From: Spirochaetaceae bacterium | Lineage (GTDB): Bacteria > Spirochaetota > Spirochaetia > DSM-2461 | DNA length: 8,659 nucleotides | Direction of reading: 5' to 3' | NCBI GenBank assembly: GCA_003246505.1 | Contig: QKAI01000174.1 | Coordinates: forward strand, 1-8,659 | Shown here: one piece after another, positions 1-6,580 of the stretch | Position numbering within the stretch: position 1 is the first letter of the stretch | Layout of the letters: every line of letters starts with the position of its first letter | Program-made: the position numbers and the translations under genes | The notes under the pieces: model-generated | Databases searched by the model: none | What the model saw: only the letters and a program-made list of their open reading frames with translations | Told to the model about the DNA's origin: nothing

Positions 1-221
1 AGCTCCCGGCATATGTCAAAGGCCTGCTCCACCCGGAACCCGCCTTCCAGGGCTTTGTCGCAGGCGGCGGCGATGACCGGTCCGTCGGCGGTGGGGTCGG
101 AATAGGGAATCTGCATTTCCAGGTAGGAGGCGCCGCCGGCGATCAGGGCGCGGCCGATCTTCAGGGAATCCTCCACCGTGGGATATCCTGCGATGAAATG
201 GGTCATCAGTGTGTCTGCCAT
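1..221 (-). CDS. trpA: tryptophan synthase alpha subunit, N-terminal part (cut by window edge)
   Basis: TrpA cleaves indole-3-glycerol phosphate to indole and glyceraldehyde 3-phosphate and channels the indole to TrpB in the alpha2beta2 complex in the cytoplasm. The 73 visible residues begin MADTLMTHFIAGYP and contain the family signature LEMQIPYSDPTADGP. The two catalytic acids align to Glu35 and Asp46, the same 11-residue separation as Glu49/Asp60 of the enteric enzyme. The N terminus is about 14 residues shorter than enteric TrpA, so most of helix alpha-0 is missing. The ATG at 221-219 is supported by a GGAGG Shine-Dalgarno (230-234) 8 nt upstream, and no longer start is evident. The gene is separated from trpB by about 2 kb and has its own promoter (255-284). 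The C terminus lies beyond base 1. The family call is near certain. Confidence 0.95.
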   Translation of the reverse strand, partial: MADTLMTHFIAGYPTVEDSLKIGRALIAGGASYLEMQIPYSDPTADGPVIAAACDKALEGGFRVEQAFDICRE

Positions 222-236
222 AGGCCTCTCCTCCCA

Positions 237-294
237 AACGATTCTATACAGAGAAACATACCCGTTCCCGGATGATACTGTCAATAGAATCGTT
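237..294. repeat. 11-bp perfect inverted repeat bracketing the trpA promoter (candidate operator pair)
   Basis: AACGATTCTAT at 237-247 is the exact reverse complement of ATAGAATCGTT at 284-294, with a 36-bp spacer. One arm covers the predicted transcription start of trpA and the other abuts the -35 box, sharing base 284. Only the start-proximal arm would be transcribed, so an RNA hairpin is unlikely. A DNA-binding dimer, or two protein-bound sites occluding polymerase, fits better. The start-proximal arm recurs in the trpE promoter as ACGATACTATACA. The arrangement also lies between divergent genes, so the plus-strand lipoprotein gene could share the control. Confidence 0.6.
255..284 (-). promoter_or_regulatory. 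sigma70-type promoter of trpA
   Basis: On the minus strand a perfect -35 box TTGACA (284-279) is followed after 18 bp by TATGTT (260-255). The expected transcription start is near 247-249, giving a leader of only about 27 nt before the trpA ATG. The sequences of both boxes and the bases following the -10 are shared with the trpE promoter at 8044-8072, which supports a real promoter and common control. The call rests on sequence match only. Confidence 0.75.
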
Positions 295-367
295 CAGATA
301 AATCCATGAAAAAAACACGGGTAATCCCATGGCTCGGTTATATATTTGTTTACTAAAGGAGATTTTC

Positions 368-778
368 ATGAGAAAAACGATCGGTCTCATTCTTATTGCC
401 ATTGCCCTGGCATTTTCCAGCTGCAGTTCGGGTACTGACGGATCCGATTCCGACAACGGGAATTTATCCTGGATTTCAATCCCGTCTAATGGAACAACAA
501 ATGCTACTGTGCTCAATGGAATCCTATCCATTACATTTTCCAAGACAATGAATGGGGTCATTAATATAGAATACAGCAGTACCCTAGATCCTTTTATCGA
601 CGGGGAGAGCTGGTCAGTCGACAACAAAACGCTTACCATTACCCTGGGAACCGGCTTAGATGATAATACCGTATATTATTATACTTTGAATCCGACAGGA
701 ACGGCTCAGACTATGGGGAGTCAGGACGGGGAATTGGTACCGGTGAATACAAGGATAATATTCACAACGGACAATTGA
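368..778 (+). CDS. small lipoprotein with SbsA/Big_5-like Ig domain
   Basis: A 136-residue protein begins with the signal peptide MRKTIGLILIAIALAFSSC. The lipobox Cys is at residue 19, so it is predicted to be lipid-anchored in the cell envelope; the loose LAFSSC box is typical of spirochaetes. After a Ser/Asp/Gly-rich linker (about 20-32), residues 35-134 resemble an SbsA/Big_5 bacterial Ig-like domain: an ISIPSNG start, ITFSKTMN, WSVDNKTLTITL, a LDDNTVYYYTL strand pair and a closing IIFTT. The ATG at 368 is chosen over 329 because AAGGAG (356-361) lies 6 nt upstream and the signal peptide begins there. The gene runs against the trp genes and is visibly more AT-rich in codon use than its neighbours, which fits separate acquisition. 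Its function is unknown; surface binding or matrix roles are possible. Confidence 0.85.
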   Translation: MRKTIGLILIAIALAFSSCSSGTDGSDSDNGNLSWISIPSNGTTNATVLNGILSITFSKTMNGVINIEYSSTLDPFIDGESWSVDNKTLTITLGTGLDDNTVYYYTLNPTGTAQTMGSQDGELVPVNTRIIFTTDN

Positions 779-845
779 ATTTTTCAAGGCATAAGTTCTG
801 CCCTGGCTCTTCAATAGTTCTTACATAGGATGCGTTTCACCTACT

Positions 846-974
846 ATGGTTATGAAACGGAAATACCCACCCTTGATAGCGATCTTCCCCCTCCTTTACC
901 CTGTCCTATCGGTGCGCATCAAGGAAGACGACACGGACAAGAATGTACTCACCCTGGGCGGTTGGGGATTCTGA
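846..974 (+). pseudogene. possible gene debris in the 779-978 intergenic stretch
   Basis: The 200 bases between the lipoprotein gene and the LysE gene hold no convincing gene. A 42-codon frame at 846-974 (MVMKRKYPPLIAIFPLLYP, ending LTLGGWGF) has a hydrophobic start and a C-terminal end that looks protein-like. A second overlapping frame begins at 830 with MRFTYYGYETEIPTL. Neither has a good ribosome binding site. They could be pieces of one gene broken by frameshifts, or chance. I do not recognise a family. Confidence 0.2.
871..924. repeat. imperfect inverted repeat in the 779-978 intergenic stretch
   Basis: CCTTGATAGCG (871-881) can pair with CGCATCAAGG (915-924), giving 10 bp with one bulged A around a 33-nt loop. 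No T-run follows on either strand, so it is not a normal intrinsic terminator. It lies between the convergent ends of the lipoprotein gene and the accessory trp tail, where a terminator would be expected. It may be chance. Confidence 0.3.
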
Positions 975-978
975 AACC

Positions 979-1593
979 CTAATCCTCGGTCAGGGCCAGT
1001 TTCGCGGCAAAGCCGACAAGGACCAGGCCGAAGCTCTGCTGTATCCTCCGAACGGCCCGGGGCGATGCGGTCAGCAGCTGTTTGAAGCTGTTAGCCAGGA
1101 GTCCGTACAGAACGAATACGGCCAGGGTGAGTCCCATGAAGACGCCGCTCAGGCTCAGCATCTGAAGCAGGTAGGCCCGTCCCCCTTCCACAAGGAACTG
1201 GGGCAGGAAGGAGAAGAAGAAAAGGGTCAGCTTGGGATTGAGCAGATTCAGGAGAATCCCCCGGCCGACCAGGGAGAGAACTCCCGCGGGGGTGTCCTTT
1301 TCCCCCAGCTTAAGGCGGCTCTTGTCCCGCAGGAGACCGATTCCCAGGTAGAGCAGATAAAGGGCGCCGATAATTCGGATGATCTGAAAGATCCGGGCGC
1401 CCGCATGCAGGACGGCGGAAAGCCCGAGCGCCCCGGCCAGAAGATGGGGGACAATGCCCAGGGTGCATCCCACGGCGGCCCAGAGACTGTCCCGGCGGCT
1501 GCCTCCCAATCCGGCGCTTACCGTGTAGATGACGCCCGTGCCGGGGATGAGCACCACCACCAGGGATGTGATGAAAAAAGCCGTACTAACCAT
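979..1593 (-). CDS. LysE/RhtB-family amino-acid exporter
   Basis: The 204-residue polytopic membrane protein matches the usual length of about 200-210 for LysE/RhtB exporters, which drive efflux of amino acids or related small metabolites across the inner membrane. Visible family features are an N-terminal hydrophobic helix with VLIPGTG (14-20, the usual PGP region), GCTLG (42-46), GALYLLYLGI (76-85) and the diagnostic RGILLNLLNPK (111-121). These are followed by hydrophobic segments near 125-134, 142-168 and 186-203. The ATG at 1593-1591 has GGGAGG (1603-1608) 9 nt upstream. It overlaps the end of the chorismate-mutase-like gene by 8 nt, so the two are probably translated in a coupled way. 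The substrate cannot be read from sequence; its position behind trpB suggests an aromatic amino acid or intermediate, but this is inference. Confidence 0.9.
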   Translation of the reverse strand: MVSTAFFITSLVVVLIPGTGVIYTVSAGLGGSRRDSLWAAVGCTLGIVPHLLAGALGLSAVLHAGARIFQIIRIIGALYLLYLGIGLLRDKSRLKLGEKDTPAGVLSLVGRGILLNLLNPKLTLFFFSFLPQFLVEGGRAYLLQMLSLSGVFMGLTLAVFVLYGLLANSFKQLLTASPRAVRRIQQSFGLVLVGFAAKLALTED

Positions 1594-1762
1594 GTTGGAA
1601 AACCTCCCGCTCTTCGCCGATGAAGTATTCTATCATCATTCCGTAGAGGGAGCCAATAAGATCGGGAGAAACGCCCAGCTCTTCGGCAAGCTTTCTCTTC
1701 GAGGCGATAACCCGGGCCACCCGAATCTCTTCCAGGCTCCGACACCTTTCCGGTTTTTTCAT
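1586..1762 (-). CDS. mini chorismate-mutase-like protein (PchB/AroQ type) with internal deletion
   Basis: A 58-residue frame, MKKPERCRSLEEIRVAR onward, ends MIEYFIGEEREVFQHG. Both ends fit the PchB-like AroQ family (chorismate mutase / isochorismate-pyruvate lyase, normally about 90-100 residues). The start matches the MKxPExCxxLxxIR pattern, and residues 14-58 match the C-terminal half (AEELGVSPDLI then LYGMMIEYFI). Compared with PchB as I recall it, about 39 residues between I13 and R/V14-15 are absent. Those would include the long first helix with the equivalents of Arg31 and Lys42. Arg14 is kept, and the Gln90 position is Glu51. No frameshift in the visible DNA restores the missing part. 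It may be a decayed gene, a regulatory fragment or a non-catalytic binding protein. The Shine-Dalgarno is weak; the gene starts 43 nt after the GNAT stop and overlaps the exporter by 8 nt. Confidence 0.7.
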   Translation of the reverse strand: MKKPERCRSLEEIRVARVIASKRKLAEELGVSPDLIGSLYGMMIEYFIGEEREVFQHG

Positions 1763-1805
1763 AGTATTCCGACTCAGCCTTTTTCAAGGCGCGCCGTGTC
1801 CCCCT

Positions 1806-2288
1806 TCAGTAAGGTAATTCATTTTTCTTCTGCAGGAAAAGAAGGCGGACATCCCCGATCCTGCCCGTTTTCCCCGTCAGGGCGTAGCCGTTTTTCTCAT
1901 ACAGGCGGATATTCCCCGCGCTCCTGTCTCCCGTAAAGAGCTCATAGGCCAGGCACGTGTCCCTGTAACGCCCTTCTATCTCCTGCAGAAGCTCCGTCCC
2001 CACCCCCTTCCGCTGATGGTCTGGATGGACTATCAACCGGCCGATACGGCAGATACCCTCCGACAGGTCGGCGCGGACGGAACCGATGATGCATCCCTCC
2101 AGCACGGCCTTCAATATGATTCCCGCTTCAAACTGGCCCTGCAGTTCCTCCCGGGTCTGCGTCAGAGGGGGTATGGAAAAATCCCCGTAACGTTCCGCTT
2201 CCCGTTGATAGGCCCTCCTTTGAAGTTCAAGGATCGCCCCCAGATCATCCCTCCCACATTCGGATATGAACATATCCTCCCGGATCAT
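1806..2288 (-). CDS. GNAT-family N-acetyltransferase
   Basis: The 160-residue protein has the GNAT fold signature. Acetyl-CoA pyrophosphate-binding motif A is IGRLIVHPDHQRKGVGTELL (residues 82-101, with the QRKGVG loop at 92-97). Motif B is NIRLYEKNGY (126-135). It transfers an acetyl group from acetyl-CoA to an amine; the substrate is unknown. The ATG at 2288 lies 3 nt after the trpB stop, with a GGGGG/GAGG purine run inside the trpB end serving as ribosome site. An ATG at 2273 (residue 6) is possible, but its GGGAGG lies only 2 nt away. The tight spacing places it in the trp operon transcript. In this context it could acetylate an aromatic amine or a neighbour's substrate, but that is inference. 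Confidence 0.9.
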   Translation of the reverse strand: MIREDMFISECGRDDLGAILELQRRAYQREAERYGDFSIPPLTQTREELQGQFEAGIILKAVLEGCIIGSVRADLSEGICRIGRLIVHPDHQRKGVGTELLQEIEGRYRDTCLAYELFTGDRSAGNIRLYEKNGYALTGKTGRIGDVRLLFLQKKNELPY

Positions 2289-2291
2289 ACC

Positions 2292-3518
2292 TCAGCCCCC
2301 GGCCAGGCGCGCCGTTTCCTCTTTCAGAAAGCTCACCCAGCTCTCGCCGCCCAGATGGGGGGCGGAAATGAAGATATCCTTATCCCCCCGGCCGGACATA
2401 TTCACCACCAGGGTCTTTCCCGGCCCCAGTTCCCTGGCCAGCTTCATCGCCTCGGCCCCGGCATGTGCCGATTCCAGGGCAAAGATGATCCCCTCGGTCC
2501 GGGCGAAGAATTTCAGGGCCTGCAGGGCTTCCTCGTCCAGGGCGGAGCGGAATTCCAGACGCCCGGAAACTCCCAGGTGGGCCAGCTGTGGCCCGATGCC
2601 CGGATAGTCCAGCCCCGCCGAAACGGAGTGGGTGTGCAGGAGCTGTCCGTCCCCGTTCAAGAGGAACCGGCTCTTGTAGCCCTGGGCGATGCCCGTCCGG
2701 CCCACGTCGGTCATGCGCACCGCGTTGTTCCCCTCCCCGGGGCCGCGCCCCCCCGCTTCCACCCCGATGAGGCGGGGCTCGGAATCCTTAAGGAAGGGGG
2801 CGAAAAAGCCGATGGCGTTGGATCCCCCCCCCACGCAGGCCACCAGGGCGTCGGCCCTGATATCGCGCTCGGTCAGGGAGGATTTCACCTCCCGGCCTAT
2901 GACCGACTGGAACTCCCTCACCATGTCCGGGAAGGGGGCCGGCCCCAGGGCGGAACCGAGAAGGTAGTGGGTGTCGGGAAAGGAGGAAGCCCAGTCGCGC
3001 AGGGCCTCGTTCACCGCGTCCTTGAGGGTGCGGCTCCCGGAACCCACGGGCACCACCGTCGCCCCGTACAGCTCCATCCAGTAGACGTTGGGCCGCTGCC
3101 GGGCGATATCCTCCTCCCCCATGTAAACCACGCACTCCAGTCCCAGCCGGGCGCAGACGGCGGCGGTGGCCACCCCGTGCTGCCCCGCCCCGGTCTCGGC
3201 GATGATGCGCGTCTTGCCCAGCCGCTTCGCCAGCAGGGCCTGCCCCATGGCGTTGTTTATCTTGTGGGCCCCCGTGTTGGCCAGTCCCTCCAGCTTCACG
3301 TAAATGTCGGCGCCCCCCAGTTCGGCGGAGGCGTTGGCCGCGTGCAGCAGAGGGGTGGGCCGGCCGATGTAATCCCGCTGCAGCCGGGAGAGTTCCCCCA
3401 GAAACGCCCCATCCTTCATGGCCTCGGCGAACCCCTCCTCCAGCTCCTCCAGGGGCCTTCTGAGCACTTCCGCCACGTAACGTCCGCCGAACTCACCAAA
3501 AAATCCCGATTTTTCCAC
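2292..3518 (-). CDS. trpB: tryptophan synthase beta subunit
   Basis: TrpB is the PLP enzyme that condenses indole with L-serine to make tryptophan, in the cytoplasmic complex with TrpA. The PLP Schiff-base lysine lies in NTGAHKINNA (Lys86 from this start) and the catalytic Glu in AETGAGQHG (Glu108). The phosphate-binding loop is VGGGSNAIG (about 230-238), and NMSGRGDKD closes the active-site end. At 408 residues it has the classical TrpB1 length. The segment before the lysine reads KLEGLANTGAH rather than the common KREDLNHTGAH. A TTG at 3524 would add two residues, but the only Shine-Dalgarno (TAGGAG, 3530-3525) touches it. It stands 6 nt from GTG at 3518, so I prefer GTG. The TAG of that Shine-Dalgarno is the trpCF stop codon, so translation is likely coupled. 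The partner trpA is not adjacent. Confidence 0.97.
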   Translation of the reverse strand: MEKSGFFGEFGGRYVAEVLRRPLEELEEGFAEAMKDGAFLGELSRLQRDYIGRPTPLLHAANASAELGGADIYVKLEGLANTGAHKINNAMGQALLAKRLGKTRIIAETGAGQHGVATAAVCARLGLECVVYMGEEDIARQRPNVYWMELYGATVVPVGSGSRTLKDAVNEALRDWASSFPDTHYLLGSALGPAPFPDMVREFQSVIGREVKSSLTERDIRADALVACVGGGSNAIGFFAPFLKDSEPRLIGVEAGGRGPGEGNNAVRMTDVGRTGIAQGYKSRFLLNGDGQLLHTHSVSAGLDYPGIGPQLAHLGVSGRLEFRSALDEEALQALKFFARTEGIIFALESAHAGAEAMKLARELGPGKTLVVNMSGRGDKDIFISAPHLGGESWVSFLKEETARLAGG

Positions 3519-3527
3519 TATCAACTC

Positions 3528-4982
3528 CTACCGTTTCGATGCGTTAACAATCCCAAAAACCCGGGCCAGCGTCCCATGATCCTTGATTCCCGGCGCCGAT
3601 TCCACTCCGCTGGCCATATCGATCAGTTCCGGCCGCCACTCCTCCAGAATACCGTCCAGATTCTCCGGATTCAATCCCCCGGCGAGCCATAGGTTGCCCC
3701 GCTTCTTCGCCAGGCCGATCAGTTCCCCGTCTAGCACCTTTGCCCCCTGGCCGGACCGGTCCCTGTGGAAGGCGTCTGTCAGTACGGGTCGGGGCCGGTA
3801 AGCATCGCCCAGGGCCAGGTCCTCCGCCGATTTCACGGACAGGGCCTTGTAACCCGGATAGGCCTCCACCGTTTCGGGGGACTCATTCCCATGAAACTGC
3901 ACCCCGTCCAGAAGGCCCTTCCCCAGCAGTTTCCCGAGCATCTTCTCCTGGGCCGATCTCGCCTCAGGAACATCGGAAAGGATGACCACTCCGATCCGGG
4001 GTACGGGGAACTCCCGGAACTCTTCCAGTCTTTCCGGGTCGATGCGGCGGGGGGACTCGGCCAGGATGAATCCCAAAGCATCCGCCCCCAGCCTCACCGC
4101 TTCCCGGGCGTCCTCAACCCTCGTTATGCCGCAGATTTTCACCAAGGGCCGGCTCCCGTCGTAACGGGCGTAGAGCTTCCTCCAGAAGGCGAAGGTCTCC
4201 CGATGAAGCTCCCTGTCACGGAACTCCCCGATCAGACCGGCGGCCAGCTCCCTGTCCCGGACGACCCCCTCCCCCACGAGCAGACCGTCCAGGCCGCAGC
4301 CCAGGGCGAAGCGGGCGTCCTCTGCCGATCCGATCCCCGATTCGTAGACGACCTTGCACTCCCAGTCGATATGGGGCTTCAGCTTCAGGGGCCCCAGGGG
4401 GTCGATGGTGAAAGTCTTCAGGTCCCGGCAGTTCACCCCGGTCAGCTTCGGAGCAAAGGGGCGCACCTTGGCCGCCTCCTCCGGGGAGTGGAGCTCCACC
4501 AGGGGTGACATCCCCAGGGAGACCCCGTACTCGTACAGGTCCCGGATCGTAGGGGCATCCAGCACGGAGGCGATGAGCAGGAAGGCGTCCGCCCCGGCCC
4601 GGTAGGCCACGTCCACGTCCGCCCGGTTCAGGAGGAAGTCCTTGCGCAGGATGCGGGCATCGGGAAAGGCCCGGCGCACCGCCATCAGATCCTCCAGGGA
4701 ACCGCCGAAGTATTCCGGTTCGGTCAGGATGCTGATGTGGGTGGCGCCCCTTTCGGTGTATATCCGGGCCTGCTCCAGGGGATCCAGGCTGTTGTTGATA
4801 TTGCCCTTGGAGGGGGAGCGGCGCTTGATCTCACAGATGAGGAAGGGGTCCGCCCCGAACTCCCGGGGCGGGCCGGCGGTTCTCTTTACCGGCACGGGAG
4901 CCCCTTCGGTCGGGCCCAGACGGCCCAGCCTCTCCCGGCGCACCCGGACGATCTCCTCCAGGATGGTTTCTTTGGGGAACAT
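3528..4982 (-). CDS. trpCF: fused indole-3-glycerol phosphate synthase / phosphoribosylanthranilate isomerase
   Basis: The 484-residue fusion carries out two consecutive steps. The C-terminal TrpF domain isomerises phosphoribosylanthranilate to CdRP, and the N-terminal TrpC domain cyclises CdRP to indole-3-glycerol phosphate. TrpC (about 1-262) shows ICEIKRRSPSKG (Glu51, Lys53), ILRKDFLL (Lys114), LVELHSPEE (Glu163), GVNCRDLKTF (Asn184) and YESGIGS (Glu214/Ser215). TrpF (about 278-484) shows VKICGITR with the general-base Cys284, GVQFHGNES, and TDAFHRDRSG with the general-acid Asp403. WLAGGLNPEN and SGVESAPGIKD then build the phosphate site. All key residues are present, so both halves should be active. 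The domain order matches the enteric TrpC-F fusion. The ATG shares one base with the trpGD stop (TGATG), and there is no strong separate ribosome site, so translation is probably coupled. Confidence 0.97.
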   Translation of the reverse strand: MFPKETILEEIVRVRRERLGRLGPTEGAPVPVKRTAGPPREFGADPFLICEIKRRSPSKGNINNSLDPLEQARIYTERGATHISILTEPEYFGGSLEDLMAVRRAFPDARILRKDFLLNRADVDVAYRAGADAFLLIASVLDAPTIRDLYEYGVSLGMSPLVELHSPEEAAKVRPFAPKLTGVNCRDLKTFTIDPLGPLKLKPHIDWECKVVYESGIGSAEDARFALGCGLDGLLVGEGVVRDRELAAGLIGEFRDRELHRETFAFWRKLYARYDGSRPLVKICGITRVEDAREAVRLGADALGFILAESPRRIDPERLEEFREFPVPRIGVVILSDVPEARSAQEKMLGKLLGKGLLDGVQFHGNESPETVEAYPGYKALSVKSAEDLALGDAYRPRPVLTDAFHRDRSGQGAKVLDGELIGLAKKRGNLWLAGGLNPENLDGILEEWRPELIDMASGVESAPGIKDHGTLARVFGIVNASKR

Positions 4983-6580
4983 CAGGCGGAAACCTGGGAG
5001 GCGGCGATGATCTTCTCCAGCTGGGCCGCCACTTTGCCGCTCTCCAGAGCCATCAGAGCCTTTTCATAACCGGCCTTGATGGATTCGGCCCGGCCCGCCA
5101 CGAACAGGGCCGCCCCGGCGTTCAGGGCGCAGGTGGCCTTGATGCCCTCCTCCCCCTTTCCGGCCAGAAGATTCCGGGCCCTTTCGGCATTTTCCGCCGG
5201 GGTTCCCCCCAGGATCTCCTCCAGTGCGACCCGGGGCAGTCCCTCGGCGGCGGGGTCGAAGAGATACTCCTCCTCCTTTCCCTCCTCGTCAATGAAGAAG
5301 ATGCGGTTGGGACCGGAAAGGGTCAGTTCGTCCAGGCCGTCGCTGGAATGCACCGCCATAACACGCTTGACCCCGAGCATGCGGGCCGCCCGGGCCATGA
5401 TAGGGCAGAGCTCCGGCTCATAGACGCCCACCAGCTGATAGGGGGTCTCCGCGGGGTTCACCAGGGGCCCCAGCAGATTCATAATCGTCTTGATCCCCAT
5501 GGCCTTCCTGACCGGGGCGGCGAAACGCATGGCCCCGTGGAACTGGGGGGCGAAGAGGAAGGCGAAATTCTCCTTCTCCACCAGCTCCGCCGCCCGGGCG
5601 GGGCTCAGGTTAAGGTTGATGCCCAGTTCCTTGTAGAAGTCCGCCGCCCCGCTTTTGGAGGAGACCGCCCTGTTGCCGTGCTTGGCCACGGGCACCCCGC
5701 AGGCCGCGGCGACCAGGGCGGAAAAACTGGAGATATTGAAGGTCCCCAGTTCGTCCCCGCCGGTACCCACGATGTCGATGGGCTCGCAGCTCACATCGAC
5801 CTTCTTCTTCTTAAGCTTGAGGATGCCCGCGCAGCCGGCCACTTCCTCCGGGGCGATGCCCTTGGCGTTCAGGGCGGTCAGTATCGCGGCGGTGTAGGCC
5901 TCGGGCAGGGTTCCCTCGGTCAGCTCGTCCATGAAGTCCGCCGCCTCCTCCCGGGTCAGGTCCTTCTTCTCCAGGAGCTTGGTCAGGAGCTCCTTCCCCG
6001 GAATGGGCCCCCTTTTGTAGCGCAGGAAATTGGCCAGGAGCTGGCGCCCTTCCTCGGCTCCGATGGATTCGGGATGGAACTGCACCCCCTCCATGACAAA
6101 CTCTTTGTGCCGTATCCCCATGATCTCCCCGTCGGGGGTGCGGGCGGTAATCTCAAAGGAGTCGGGCAGGGAGGCTTCCTCCACCGCCAGGGAGTGGTAG
6201 CGGGTAAAGGGGGTGTTCTGCGTCAGCCCCCGGAAGAGCCCCCTGCCGTCGTGGGTCACCGGCTCGGTCTTGCCGTGGACGATCCTCTGCGCCCCCACGA
6301 TTTTTCCTCCGAAGGCCTGGGCCATGGATTGGTGCCCCAGGCAGACCCCCAGAACGGGAACTCTGCCGGCGAAAGCCCTGAGCGCCTCCAGGGAGACCCC
6401 CGCCTCCTCGGGACGGCCCGGGCCGGGGGAGATGATCAGTTTGTCCGGCTTCAGAGCCTGGAGCTCCTCCAGGGTGATGTCGTCGTTGCGGATGACCCGG
6501 ACCTCCTCATCGGTCAGGTCGCTTATCACCTGGAAGATGTTGTAGGTGAAGGAATCGTAATTATCGATCAGAACTATCAT
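4982..6580 (-). CDS. trpGD: fused anthranilate synthase glutaminase / anthranilate phosphoribosyltransferase
   Basis: This 532-residue fusion pairs with TrpE. The TrpG glutamine amidotransferase domain (about 1-190) supplies ammonia to TrpE from glutamine. It shows IDNYDSFTYN at the start, SPGPGRPEEAG (51-61), the nucleophile Cys80 in GVCLGHQS, and the His169/Glu171 pair in GVQFHPES. The TrpD domain (about 195-532) joins anthranilate to PRPP. It shows DIVGTGGDELGTFNISS (269-285; PRPP loop GTGGD), AKHGNRAVSSKSGAAD (299-314), MNLLGPLVNP (367-376) and SSDGLDEL (412-419). Length and order match the enteric TrpGD fusion. The start ATG overlaps the trpE stop by 4 nt (ATGA) and has a full AAGGAGG (6588-6594) 7 nt upstream inside trpE. 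That suggests strong, coupled translation to balance the TrpE:TrpG ratio. Confidence 0.97.
   Translation of the reverse strand: MIVLIDNYDSFTYNIFQVISDLTDEEVRVIRNDDITLEELQALKPDKLIISPGPGRPEEAGVSLEALRAFAGRVPVLGVCLGHQSMAQAFGGKIVGAQRIVHGKTEPVTHDGRGLFRGLTQNTPFTRYHSLAVEEASLPDSFEITARTPDGEIMGIRHKEFVMEGVQFHPESIGAEEGRQLLANFLRYKRGPIPGKELLTKLLEKKDLTREEAADFMDELTEGTLPEAYTAAILTALNAKGIAPEEVAGCAGILKLKKKKVDVSCEPIDIVGTGGDELGTFNISSFSALVAAACGVPVAKHGNRAVSSKSGAADFYKELGINLNLSPARAAELVEKENFAFLFAPQFHGAMRFAAPVRKAMGIKTIMNLLGPLVNPAETPYQLVGVYEPELCPIMARAARMLGVKRVMAVHSSDGLDELTLSGPNRIFFIDEEGKEEEYLFDPAAEGLPRVALEEILGGTPAENAERARNLLAGKGEEGIKATCALNAGAALFVAGRAESIKAGYEKALMALESGKVAAQLEKIIAASQVSA

Noticed and set aside
338..346. -10 box (TATATT) for the lipoprotein gene
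   Set aside because: The -10-like sequence is plausible, but no acceptable -35 box is found 16-18 bp upstream, so it is not listed as a promoter.
244..639. Minus-strand 131-codon open frame over the trpA regulatory region
   Set aside because: It is antisense to the lipoprotein gene, has no recognisable domain, and would run through the trpA promoter.
1518..1787. 89-codon minus-strand frame starting with a TTG at 1787
   Set aside because: The translation is Arg/Gly-rich without motifs. The real gene in this region is the other frame, 1762-1586, with chorismate-mutase similarity.
2016..3692. Long plus-strand open frame of 558 codons opposite trpB/trpCF, and similar ones at 5348-6670 and 6583-8022
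   Set aside because: They are antisense shadows of GC-rich trp genes with Pro/Gly/His/Arg/Gln-rich translations, no ribosome sites and no family motifs, while the minus-strand genes carry clear signatures.
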